This document shows positions 32,096 to 64,000 of a stretch of 64,000 bases of DNA, in pieces. Both the position numbers and the translations under genes were made by a program. The notes beneath the pieces were generated by a model, which saw only the letters and a program-made list of their open reading frames with translations, had not been told where the DNA came from and made no database searches. The DNA comes from Cristatella mucedo (lineage: Eukaryota > Bryozoa > Phylactolaemata > Cristatellidae). The stretch lies in assembly GCA_009760855.2 (NCBI GenBank), contig WPIO01000012.1:7005501-7069500 (forward strand). The letters are read 5' to 3'. The number at the start of each line of letters is the position of its first letter. Position 1 is the stretch's first letter.

Positions 32096-32237
32096 ATATT
32101 ATATATAGACATTGTGAACATGTTTAGTGGCTGTAAACAATCATGGGAAATTTCAGTCTAGCATTACAATGCGGGCCAAAGTGTCCGCTGCCCTAGTGGT
32201 ACAGTAAGCACCGCACTAAAAAAAAAAATCCTAGCTG

Positions 32238-32392
32238 ATTAAACAGCCTCTTTTTGTATAGCGACAGAAGAGCCTTTATGGCTATCACCACCGCTTGCAG
32301 TGGCGATAAAGAATCGATCACCACAGGAATCGAACCCACGACCTCGGGACCGAGGTCGTGAAAGCAACCGCCTTACCTAGTGTGCCATCACA
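32238..32392 (-). mobile_element. SINE-2, tRNA-derived
   Basis: Near-collinear with 7698-7858: AAACAGCCTCTTTTTGTATA, GAAGAGCCTTTATGGCTATC, a B-box region GGAATCGAACCCACGACCTC and GCCTTACCTAGTGTGCCATC. Confidence 0.8.
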
Positions 32393-33734
32393 AGGATTTA
32401 ATATAAGTGTAGTCGTTTATTATGCCGGATTAGCTAACGTAGCTTTTAGCGGTTGAAATAGTAATCCGTCCTGAAGAATAGCAGCAAGATTATATTTATA
32501 CATTCTCTCTTACCAAAGGCTGGAACAGCAAAGGATGCTCATTTTCAACTATGAGAGGCATATTGCAGCCAAACTTGCAAATTAATCAGCTATCTTGTTC
32601 TTTACAAGATACTCATCGTTTTAGTAATGTCGAAGTAACATTACAAATCTCACACGGGACGTAAAGTATGTGCAACGTCAGTGATAGTGACTGACTCTCC
32701 CAACAAACAAATCTAACTTGTTATATGGGTAGACGAGCAGGCCGCTGACTTATGACTGAGGACCACTTGTGAAATAGCCACGACAAACCATCCGAGACTT
32801 ATGAGCAGCACGATATTTCATTTTGTAACGAAATGTATGTGTAGCTTTGTCAGTTCGGCTCGGCCAATTTACAATAAGTCTCACGGAAGCACAAGTGCAA
32901 ACATTACCAATTAAAAGAGACTGAGCCTTTATTCCACTTCTGACAAATGTATACGAAAGTAGAGCAACAGAGGAACTTATATGAGTCACAATGGACACAG
33001 TTTCAGGCAATGTTACGGTTAGCATGACTGCAAGCCAAACCCACATGGAAGGCAGCAGTCGTCCACGGTGGGAGTTCGTCAGTCTCCAATGGTCGGATTA
33101 GGAGAGAGCCCGTAGCTCAGCCGACTACCAGTCATGTCAATTAGTAAAACATCCACACTGACCACATGTATATAAGGGGTGAGCCAGACTCCAGTAACTC
33201 TCTTCTGAAATAGTGGCTTGCTAGATAAGCCCGAGTATGAATCCCGAGATATACTCATGGTTCCTGAAAAATAATTGCTAGAAACCAGTTATATCCATGG
33301 TTGTGCTGCATAGAAATCCAAGTCCGGTTTAGGTTGCCTGTTTGCTGTAGACATTGAGCACACACGAAGTTGAGCTTTAGGCGTTGAGCCAGTTTTGAGT
33401 TATCCCTGAAGCTTTAGCCCAGTCGGCAGTTTAGTGGTGCTCTGGGAACCGTGCGAGAATTATAGTACCCCGTGGCAGATGTTGGATGTCAGTAATCCAT
33501 GGTGGCTGCCGAATTGACTTATATAGGCGATGGATGTGGACTTATTGGTTTAAGAATCTACAGCTCGCAAGCCGTGCTCGAAGGCACAGTGCTTCATTAG
33601 TATTTGTCATGCGTCGGCAAGGACTAGAATTGCTACAAGTGCTGTATCTGTATAGTGCCAAAATATATTCATTTCTCAGAGGGTGCAATACAGATGTATT
33701 ATTATTATTTCCCTATAAACCCATTAAGGATATC

Positions 33735-33775
33735 GCTTTATCAAGTGCATTATCATTATTATTATTACTATTGAC
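33735..33775 (+). mobile_element. LINE family A tail remnant
   Basis: ATCGCTTTATCAAGTGCATT followed by ATT/ACT repeats. Only the last about 40 bases of the element. Confidence 0.5.
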
Positions 33776-34385
33776 TGGTGTCTCTGCTGAGCCCATTCAG
33801 CGAACGCAGCCAGTGGCGGCCCACAGCCTGCAGCGTCAAGCCCAGCGAATTATAAACTATAAGTTCGGTTGCCCGTCCCAGGAAGCCACGCGGCCAACCT
33901 GGCAGGGGTAACCGTCTTGGTGAGGGCCGGAACGGTCGGTTTTCTGGGCAGGGGCTTGAACAGTAAGTGCTTTGATTTTGGGATCGTCCAGCCCCGTTCT
34001 TATAGATAAACCTTTGCTACCATCTTGAACTTTTTTCCCAGATTTTTTTAAATAGTGGCCTACACAAGCTCCTAACCAAAAAACACGATTTCCGCCTTGA
34101 TCGTGAAATAAAATACACGTGAAGCAGGTGCTTTGGGTGCAGTTATCGCGAATGTAAAAGCATAGCGAAGGGCGAAGGACTGAATGCCCCCTTAGGTTTA
34201 TTTCAGCAGCAATTTTGTCATTGAAGAAGCTATAAGGCAACTGGACTTTAGCTCAGTGATGGAAGCTATAGGTAAATGCACAGCAAATCGAGAACTTTGT
34301 GGGATGTTTCGACATGCCATACTCAATAAATAGAATGGCGTGGAGCACGGCAACTAAAGGAATGTACCAGCGCCATATTAACGAG

Positions 34386-34503
34386 TTTCATCGGAACACA
34401 TTGAATACCTGTATGATTTCATCTCGAATTATATGTTCCCACCTCTTGACTATGGAAAGGTTCCGGAGTATTCACGTCTTGCTAGTTTGTTCGATATTCT
34501 GGG
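34386..34503 (+). pseudogene. Possible protein-kinase (CK1/VRK-like) C-lobe fragment
   Basis: Open frame reading EHIEYLYDFISNYMFPPLDY and then GKVPEYSRLASLFDIL. The spacing of hydrophobic residues with a P-x-Y-x-x-L-x-x-L/F ending resembles the end of the kinase domain in casein-kinase-1/VRK proteins. An in-frame stop lies just upstream and no other kinase exon is visible. May be a processed fragment, an isolated exon or a chance frame. Confidence 0.22.
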
Positions 34504-35394
34504 TACTGGGAAAACCACATTGATTAGTATATGCTGCTTTGCTCTGGGAACTTCTAGCCAACAATCCGACTTTAATTTCCGTTCAAATGTAGTTTCTTTT
34601 CATGTTAAACATTTTTTGTTTTTGATCGATTCATAGTTCATACCTCATTTTTGATCGACCGAAGCATCTGGTTTTTTCCAGTTTTGAGAGATAAGCTAAT
34701 ACGAGCTGTTCAGCTTTTCAATAAATAGTAGGATGGCTATGTCGTCGGGGTCTTGTATGAGAACAACGAGCATCAGCTCTAGGGTACTCTCCAATTAGCA
34801 GTCCCTGTGAACCGATTTACCACGTACAATTTTGGTCACAAGTAAACTGATTTTGGAATTCGTAGCTGCTCGATATTCGAGCGAATTCCTCAGCCGAAAC
34901 CATTGAAAAGGAAGGATCAGGCACTTTTTTGTTGCATACTGCATAGATTCCTATTTGAACACCTTTTAACTGCGAACATAGACCCGTATCTGCGACATTG
35001 TGGCATCTTTTGAATTTGTACGAGAATTTAAGCGAGTACGTAACTTACCTGCCGCGTTATTTGCACTGGCATTGCTTGGAACTGTGCATGAACTTGCCTT
35101 TGATTGCGTTCGCGAAAGCAGTTTTTTAAGGATTTTGTTCTTGTTAGGTGCTATACATCATTGCCTATAAATCGTCAAATTGCACCTTCTTTTGGGCCTA
35201 TAAAGTCCGAATTCATCAATACAATCCCGTTGGCGAATGTGCAGAGAGGGGCCAGTAGGGTTGGACTGATCTGCAAGGGCATAGCAGTGGTGCTGCAGCC
35301 CAGCTGCTCCAACGAAAGGTTCAGCATTTGAAAAGGGAAATTCTAGGCCCCTTTTGCACAACGCTAGCTACGCCTATGGCGTAAAGGCGACACT

Positions 35395-36928
35395 TTCTGT
35401 TACTCCAAAGTTCTCAAGACACTGAAACGAGTCGTGGCAGACCAGCTGAACTCTTTTATTTAAACTTCAAACCTTGCTAGTAAGTTCCAGTCTGGCTTTA
35501 GAGATAATCACTCCACAGAGTCAGCATTACTTCGGGTGTACAACGACTTACTTAGGAATGCAGACATGGGTAGAGTTTCTCTGCTTGTTTTGCTCGATCT
35601 GTCGGCAGCTTTTGATACTCTCGATCGCCAAGTCCTTCTTGAGCGCCTGTCATCTCGACTGGACATCACTGGCACTGCTCTGCAATGGTTCAGGTCCTAT
35701 CTCAGTGGGAGACTCCAGAGTATTGATGTGAATGGATAAAGATCGTCCGAAATACCTCTGAAATATGGGGTACCTCAGGGCTCCCTGCTAGGTCCGGTTC
35801 TTTTCATGGTTTATACTCTTCCTCTTGCCGATGTGTTTGCCAAGCACAACTTAGGCTTTCACTTCTTCGTTTCGATCCCTCCCAGCCTTCGAGCACCTCG
35901 AATTCTCTCAACTCCCTTGCTGCATGTATTGATCACATCCGCACATAGATGGCAGCAAATCTTCTTAAATTAAATGATGATAAAACTAATTTACTAGTTA
36001 TGGGCAAACCAAGTGTGATTCAGAAATTGGAACGGCTAACGCTCACAATTACCGGTTGTGCTAGCATATCTCCTCTGTTGAATCTACACGAAATCTTGGT
36101 GTCATGTTCCAAGGTGATCTTTCGCTAGACGACCACATCAGTTCCGAAATCAAGCCGGCCTACTTTCAGCTACACAACATTGTTAAAGTTCGGGCTTGCT
36201 TAGATAGAGATACCACTTCTAAGTCGGTCCATGCATTTTTGACATCCCGCCTTGACTTCTGTAACTCACTGCTTACTGGCCTACCGGCATGTGCAATTAG
36301 GCGCTTACAGCTGGTGTAAAACTCTGCAGCTAGGCTTGTCTGTCGCGAGCATCGCAGTTGCCACATCACACCAATTCTCGCCAACCTGCACTGGCTACCA
36401 GTCAAACAACGGATCGACTTCAAGGTTTTATCGCTCACTTTTAGGTCCCTTCAGTCTTTGGCTCCAGCCTACCTATCAGATCTACTCCCCCACCAGGCCA
36501 AGCATCGTAAACCCGCTTTCCAAAAACTGTTTACCTACACCTCGTACGAACCTTAATTTATTTGAAGACCATGCATTTAGTTCGTATGCTCCCAAAACCT
36601 GGAAATCACTCCCGACACGACATCTCCTGACTTGACCACATTTAAAAAGAAATTAACAATGCACCATTTATGACAGCATTTAGTGGGTCCCTGTGATTAG
36701 TCCTTTAGGTGCTTATGCGTTCTGACACTGTTGCATGCTGCCACTAGCCACACTTGCATGCTGACCTTGTGCATGCCACTCCTAACCATGTTATTCGTGT
36801 TGTTTATCAAGCATGGCACTACTACTCACCATTCGGTTGTGTTTTCTTGGCAGCAAGTGCAAAGCGCCTAGAAAGAGATGGAGTTCTCTGAGGGCGCTTT
36901 ATCAAGTGTATTATTACTATTATTAACA
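35395..36928 (+). mobile_element. LINE family A, nearly complete RT region, decayed
   Basis: Begins in the LSKTLERVVADQLNS region and continues through VLLDLSAAFDTLDRQ, GVPQGS and the C-terminal blocks to a full 3' UTR with ATT tail at 36928. There are stop codons and a deletion covering the YADD box (HNLGFHFF is followed directly by the Pro-Ser-rich segment). Inactive. Confidence 0.9.
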
Positions 36929-36939
36929 CTAAGCTTCAA

Positions 36940-37449
36940 AGCGAATTGCAGCCCGAGCCGGACTTAGACGTCATATGAGTGCAACTCACGTGAGAGCAGA
37001 TAACGAACATGAAGGCATGCTCATATGCACATGAATAGCGGAGGACGGAGGCAGCGTCCTCGGGCAACCGGACGTCGAAGCCGCGAAAAGCAGTTTGGAG
37101 GTCGTCAACTGGAGTGTACAAGACTATCCTTATTGGCTTGCTGAATTTTTGGTAGTGAATCGATTGAAACTTAAATTTAATGTTCTTATTACGTTGCAAA
37201 CCACCGTATGTGTAATGACCGTACTTGTGCTTACCAGTCGTGCGATCGTCAATATTGCGTATCACTTTGCAGCAAATGTAAAGCGCCTAGAAAGAGATTA
37301 AGTTCTCTGAGGGCGCTTTATCAAGTGCAATATTATTATTATTATTATTAATATCCAGGAGTGGATAGCTCCCTCAAGCGGGAGTGTGTATATCTATGGG
37401 TCAAACGTCTCGGGTAGAACTCCTCATCCACATAGGCACGCCCTCACAA
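36940..37449 (+). promoter_or_regulatory. PELP1: Probable PELP1 5' flank, CpG-rich, bracketed by LINE tails
   Basis: Between the LINE ending at 36928 and the putative PELP1 ATG. 36950-37110 is CpG-rich (GAGCCGGACTTAGACGTCAT has a CRE-like GACGTCA). A 93 bp LINE tail sits at 37258-37350. Assignment depends on the exon 1 call. Confidence 0.3.
37258..37350 (+). mobile_element. LINE family A solo 3' tail
   Basis: CACTTTGCAGCAAATGTAAA, then the CTAGAAAGAGATTAAG tail and ATT repeats. About 90 bp long, cut 5' within the 3' UTR. Lies 100 bp upstream of the putative PELP1 start. Confidence 0.85.
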
Positions 37450-58638
<21,189 letters not shown>

Positions 58639-59586
58639 GTTAGTATGCAATGTTGTGGTGTACAGTGGTGCATTCGGTTGCTGCTTTGCATTCCCCCCTG
58701 TCCATCTCTGCAATGTTGCTCTTTGCTTTAGTTGAAACGTTCGGCACGTGAAGCTACACTTCTGTGCTCGATCAGGTGTCAATGTTGGCCGGGCTGGTAT
58801 TAGAACGAATGCCTAGTGAGAAATCCTAGTAATGGCCGATGTGGCGGCTCCCTTGCCATACTCACAGTTGTCAGCTTAAGTAAAAAGTAGACAGCGCAAC
58901 GATCTTCAACCCGAGACCAGCTTCTAGCCAAGCTATTTTCTCCACTAAGCTCAGTATGTAAGTTAACAGTGAGTGTGTTTGACATTTAGCGAGGTGGCAT
59001 GTTTCCATGTTTGTTACTTATGAGCTTTATGACAAAGATAATTTTAGTACCATGCATGCATCCATGCTCACGGATTGTGTGCAGGTGTAGAAATAATAAC
59101 AGGCACGTGTGTATTAGCTATTCGTATAAGCTTGCCGTGAAAACAGTTTAGGTCACTCATTGTTTCATTGTAACTTCTCTCTTGCATTCTGCTTCAGGTG
59201 ATGCTGCACTCTTTCCGGCTCATGCTTTACCTGCTTGCTGCTGCGCATCCTATGGTTTTTTAAAAGCAACTGTTTCTAGTGAATTATGTGTAGTCGATTG
59301 TATTGGCTTTACTTCCCTACGAGAAGCTCACTGCCTATGGACTCGGTTCAATGAGTCATAGTAGTTTCATCACGGAAGACAAAGCTGTGCCATCTTGCCT
59401 CTTTACTCACTTGACGGAAGTGCACCATCTTGCCACGTGACGCAAGTGTGTCATCTTGCAGCATGACAGAATACCTCCTTTAATACTTCCCTATATGCCC
59501 CAAGTGATGTGGCTGCTCTGCATATGAACACGGGTTCCTAGATCGGTCACGGCTCTTGTTGGTGTGCTATGCCCCTGCCCCTGCAG

Positions 59587-59694
59587 CAGCTGACACTGCT
59601 AATGCTGCTGCCACTGCAGCTGCTGTCCTTCATTCTCCTTGAGCACTTCGTGCACCACTTGATGGACGATGGTCTGTCTCCCAGCCACCACCCA
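59587..59694 (+). CDS. PELP1: Possible further PELP1 exon
   Basis: 108 bp between acceptor CCCCTGCCCCTGCAG and donor GTAAGC, open in the phase-0 frame set by exon 14, reading LQLLSFILLEHFVHHLMDDG. Very hydrophobic and without clear family match, so it may be chance in a CTG-rich stretch. Confidence 0.25.
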
Positions 59695-59794
59695 GTAAGC
59701 TTTCAAATAAAAAGGGCAACTTGCAATACTCTAACGTTACTGAAGTGCTGGTGTCTTAGATTATCGCTGTTTCCTTCGAGATTTTTCTGCCCAA

Positions 59795-60770
59795 TAACCT
59801 GCTAGTAGTTATGGCAAACCCAGTGTGATTCAGAAATTGGAATGGCTGCCGCTCAAAATTGGCTCTGCCAGCATATCTCATGTTTAATCAGCTCGAAATC
59901 TAGGCGTCATGTTCCAAAGTGACCTCTCGTTAGACGACCACATCAGCTCCACAATAAAGTCCGAGTACTTTCAACTACATCATATTGCTAAAATTCGGGC
60001 TTGTTTATATTGAGACACCACATCTAAGTTGGTCCGTGCATTTGTGACATCCCGTCTTGACTTCTGTAAGTCACTGCTTGCTGGCATACCTGCATGTGGA
60101 ATCAGGCGATTACAGCTGGTGCAAAACTCTGCAGCTAGGCTTGTCTGTCGTGAGCGTTGCAGTTGCCACATCACACCACTTCTTGCCGATCTGCACTGGC
60201 TACGAGTCAAGCAACGTATCGACTTCAAGGTTTTATCGCTCACTTTTAGGTCACTTCATTCTTTGGCTCCAGCCTATCTCTCAGATCTACTCCCCCTAGG
60301 CCAAGCATCGTGCCACCCGCTTTTTGGAATCCAACAGTTTACCAATACCTCGTACAAACCTCAAATCCTTTGGAGACCGTGCGTTTAGTTCGTATGCTCC
60401 CAAAGCCTGGAACTCTCTCCCGACCTACGTCAGAACATCCCCTGACCTGACCACATTTAAGAAGAACTTAAAAACACCTATTTTGGACAGCATTTAGTGG
60501 GTCCCTGTGATTCGTCCTTCGTGTGCTTATTCGTGCTGACACTGTGCATGCTGCCACTAACCACATTTGCATGCTGACCCTGTGCATGTCACCCATAACC
60601 ATGTTATTCATGTTGCTTATCAAGCATGATTTTTTATTCATGGTGTTTATCAAGCATTAGTTTATCTCACCATTCAATCGCGGTTCCCTTTGCAGAAAAT
60701 GTAAAGCGCCTAGAAAGAGATTGAGTTCTCTGAGGGCGCTTTATCAAGTGCATTATTATTTTATTATTAT
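59795..60770 (+). mobile_element. LINE family A, 5'-truncated
   Basis: From the LLVMGKPSVIQKLE region through TSRLDFCKSLLAGIPA, FGDRAFSSYAPKAWN and the 3' UTR (with a short internal TTATTCATGTTG duplication near 60605-60645) to an ATT tail. Several frameshifts. Confidence 0.9.
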
Positions 60771-61684
60771 AGTCATGCATTGGTTGCAAACCCTGCCATC
60801 GACAAACTCAGCATGGCCAGGCCTAGCTGCACAGACCTTTCAGAGCTCATAGTTGTAGACTGATTCCAAGTTTTCTGCCAAGGCAAGAGGCTCTTACTGG
60901 CGATAACAATGGCCCTATGGTGCCGACATTAGATCAACGAGCTCTAGCAATTTGCTTGTAAGCAACAAAGATCAGCCGGGAACTACCGGACTACCTGTAA
61001 CACAAATGCTTTCAGAGTTTCGAAACACGAATCCTAAGCCAGCTGTAACAAGTTTTTCTAACTTCCCGCTTAGGTGTAAAATTTGTTTATCTGTGCAGTT
61101 GTCTGGTATTTGGTATGGTTTAGTTCCCGGAAAAGGGTTTTACATCTCGGCATGAATATCAGCTGGACTACGAGACAAGCACTGCATTGCAACCTAGCTG
61201 GGTTTTGTGGAGGGATAGTGGAGAATAAGAGAAGTATAATTTTTGGCCCAGTGGAGCTCACGGACTTTGGGTTGTCACTAGTTACTACAAAAATTTGGCC
61301 GGGAACCAAGGCCTGGAGAGAGCCGATAATTGAATCTTGACCAATCTAATGCCTGGAATGCTGGTGCATTTAAGTTGCTGTAGCCTACAGTGAAATTGCG
61401 ACTAACCAGTGTGCCCTTGCCATCACGATTGTTTATTTAGGTTCTCAATTTTACCCCAGATTTTTCAGCAATGAAGTGTGCAGTTCCACTCTTGCCATAT
61501 TATGGTTTAGTGATGCCAAATCTTTGAACTTAAATTAAACATTTGTAAAGAGTTGTTTCCTTATTATTCGTCAACAGGCTGAGTCGTGGTAGCAGCATAG
61601 TGCCAGCACCCGGAGGACAGACGGCAGATGCACAAATGGCTACTAATTGTGCTGGACAGCTGCAGGCCGTAATGCTTGCATTGA

Positions 61685-61706
61685 TTATATATATATATAT
61701 ATATAT

Positions 61707-61761
<55 letters not shown>
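61685..61761. repeat. (AT)n microsatellite at a LINE end
   Basis: About 37 AT units with one TG interruption. It directly abuts the tail of the minus-strand LINE that follows. Confidence 0.95.
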
Positions 61762-61763
<2 letters not shown>

Positions 61764-61774
61764 GAACACATTTA

Positions 61775-62895
61775 AGAGAAATAAAATCTCTTTTTAGGTA
61801 CTTCTCATGCTGGAAAAGAAATATGTCAATTATTAGTGATATCATAACACTTACAGCCCACATAAGCACACAAAGGACCATTCACGCGGACTGAGGGAGC
61901 AAAGGCTGTGAAGAGCCAAGTTTATAGCTTCTTTTAAAGGCTGTCTAGTCAGGGACTGTCGCTATGTCGTTCAGGAGTGAGTTGTTGGCTTTTGCATGTG
62001 AGCTGAAGGCATGTTCACCAAAAGATTTGAGGCTCGTTAGAGGCACAACTTTACGACCCGAGTCAAAGGAGTTTGTTGTGCAATGCATAACTTAATTAGG
62101 AAGTATTTCAGAAAGGTAAGCCTGAGTAAGAGTATGATGGAACCCGAATGGGAGTTGCAGAACCTTGATGTCGATATGCTGCTTGATGGTGAGCCAGTGC
62201 AAATCGTAAAAGGTTATCTAATGGGGCAGTTAGTAAATTCATGGCCCGAAAGCCTCGCTGCAGAATTTCACACCAAATGTAGATCTTATTGCAAAAGCAG
62301 GAAAACCTGCAAGTAGTGAGCTATAGGAAATTAGAGGGATGTCATAACTGCATGGATTTTCTTGACTGTGGTATCGTTATCTTAGCAAGACATAGTTTTT
62401 GCACTGTTCTAGATGGAAAGTGGGCAGATTTGATTTCTCACCTGATTTGGTCATCTCGTGAGTCATTTTGGAAACATATACTCATATTTCGTGCACAGCC
62501 TACAGGCTATATGCTAGCCGAACCCAATTTTGGGTTTAATATTTCCAGTTTCTGAGTGACCAGGTTTTCCTCCAATCGTTCCATTTGAGAAAGTGTGCTG
62601 TCATCCAAGTGCAAATGGTGGCAAAACAGGCTGCAAGAGAGGTAACAAGAGTTTTAGATGCTCGAAGGTAGTGAAGGATCGAAGTAAAGGTACATCTATG
62701 TGTCATCTGCAAACAAGAAAACCCAGGCTTTTCTTGCTGATTAAATCGGCAAGAGGGCAAGGATAAATTGTGAAAAGAAGTTGACCTACAACGGATCGCT
62801 GGGGCATGCTATACTTCAAAGGCTCACCGGATGACCGTTGGCATTTGGTGTGCACTTCTGCACTCTCTGAATTTGCCCACTGAGATAACCACATA
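61775..62895 (-). mobile_element. LINE family A-related, minus strand, decayed
   Basis: Tail region at 61775, C-terminal coding region at 61920-62080, and RT segment 62703-62894 reading RSSGEPLKYSMPQRSVVGQL, equivalent to [19 protein letters not shown]. Many substitutions, so an older subfamily. Confidence 0.8.
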
Positions 62896-63790
62896 ATAAT
62901 AGTAAGGCATCTTTATAGCACAATAAGAGAACTAAATCTCATTCCTGGCACTCTACATATGCAGTAAAGGAAGCATGTCAATCGGTTTGTGATAACAGAA
63001 TAACTCTAACGATAAGATTTGCTTGATCACCCTAATCTCTTTCTAGGTACTTAACATTTCCGGGAAAGGAAGCATATCGATTGTTTGGTGATAGCAAACA
63101 CAGTTTCAGTATGAAAAAGCACACAGAGGAAAATTCATACAGATACAGCAAATGCTGTAAACGTAAGTCGGGAGTGAGTTCCAGGTTTCGGTAGCATGCG
63201 AACTAAAGGCACGGTCTCCAAAGGATCTGAGGTTCATAGGAGGTATAGTTAAACGATTTAAATGAGTAAAGTGGGTAGTACGATCCGTACACTGTTGGCA
63301 GACAAGTTGTGATAAGTATGCTGGAGTCAGAATGAAGGAATGCATCATGATCTAGTGTTTACTTCATACGTAATAAGTGGCCTGACATAGCCACTTTGAA
63401 AGACTGGGATTCTCAGATTGAAAACACTTGACATGGAATCAATAGGGCCGTTAGTCTTTATTGACAGGTAGATAAACTTCGATTGGAGGGCAGCTGGGCT
63501 GTCATGAAGGTCAAGGAGTGGGGGAGGTGGAAGACTCCAAGGAGGTTGCTACCTAGGGGTGGTCTCTCGGAGTTTGTTTACCTTGCTGCTAAAGAAGCCA
63601 AGGAGCGATTGGTGAGGTATATCACTGCAAGGATCACTAGATATGATCCTGACGGGTGTAGTTAAGGATTCAGGTTGTAGTCCACTTCATTTTTTGGACC
63701 CTGCGTCTGGGATTGCACTATGCTCTTATAAAAGCTAGACTTGGCTAAAGTTATTATTTATTGTACGACCGGTAATAGTCTTTATGTGCC
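62893..63790 (-). mobile_element. LINE family A-related pieces, minus strand
   Basis: Two successive tail-like starts (62893 and 63020), a C-terminal block (63160-63340, with MNLRSFGDRAFSSHATETWN in one frame) and, at 63460-63790, the linker region whose reverse complement includes TTTAGCCAAGTCTAGCTTTT (AKSSF). The RT core is missing. Confidence 0.7.
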
Positions 63791-64000
63791 AGTCGACAAG
63801 TCATCGTCTTTTGTTTGCCCGTTCAAGCTGTTGGTTATCTAGCTAAGTCTACATCTGCAGTAAAAACGTTGGTGGGTCATATATTGTGCTCGGTCAGAGA
63901 AGCAAGTTTGATTCCAACCATCGGCATACTTAGTGTTGTAGCATTTCACTAGTGAGGGTGGGTCGGACTGAGGATTATGCAGAAGTGGCAAGGATATTTT

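Noticed and set aside
31965-32392. True tRNA genes
   Set aside because: A and B boxes are present, but no acceptor stem closes and the units repeat with long non-tRNA bodies, so they are SINEs.
32750-33046. 98-codon minus-strand frame with a hydrophobic start (MWVWLAVMLTVTLP)
   Set aside because: No family, splice partner or composition support. A chance signal-like start is likely.

Overview
The window is eukaryotic nuclear DNA from an animal, most likely an invertebrate; I cannot name the phylum. The evidence is GT-AG introns of 0.1 to 6.4 kb, exons that join in phase into recognisable animal proteins, many decayed non-LTR retrotransposons, tRNA-derived SINEs and long microsatellites. There are no operons, CRISPR arrays or other prokaryotic features.

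Three spliced host genes can be read. (1) 1828-11160, minus strand: the first six coding exons of the mitochondrial lysine-degradation enzyme AASS (LKR/SDH). Its non-coding first exon and promoter are probably in the CpG-rich patch near 14.8-14.95 kb, and the rest of the gene lies beyond position 1. (2) 21727-29420, minus strand: a complete four-exon PMF1/Nnf1 kinetochore (MIS12 complex) gene of about 191 residues, with a 6.4 kb intron packed with nested transposons. (3) 37450 to at least 58638, plus strand: a PELP1/RIX1-family gene (60S ribosome maturation, coregulator) with 14 in-phase exons and probably more beyond.

The genes act in different processes (lysine catabolism, chromosome segregation, ribosome biogenesis); their adjacency does not imply a shared pathway.

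Most of the remaining sequence is transposon-derived. One L2/CR1-like LINE (family A, tail ending in ATT repeats) has about 18 copies, including one with an uninterrupted reverse-transcriptase frame (48375-49946). A second family (B) and more decayed relatives (C) are also present. Three SINE-like families carry tRNA-type A and B boxes, and the 3' end of one matches the family-A LINE tail. There is a 176 bp hAT MITE strongly resembling the horizontally transferred SPIN/URR1 group, and a 0.95 kb palindromic foldback element with a second, half-length copy. Stretches not listed (for example 15.96-17.8, 19.2-20.3, 32.4-33.7, 39.1-41.05, 47.0-47.7, 50.7-51.7 and 54.1-56.1 kb) show no gene or repeat I can support beyond intron or intergenic DNA.
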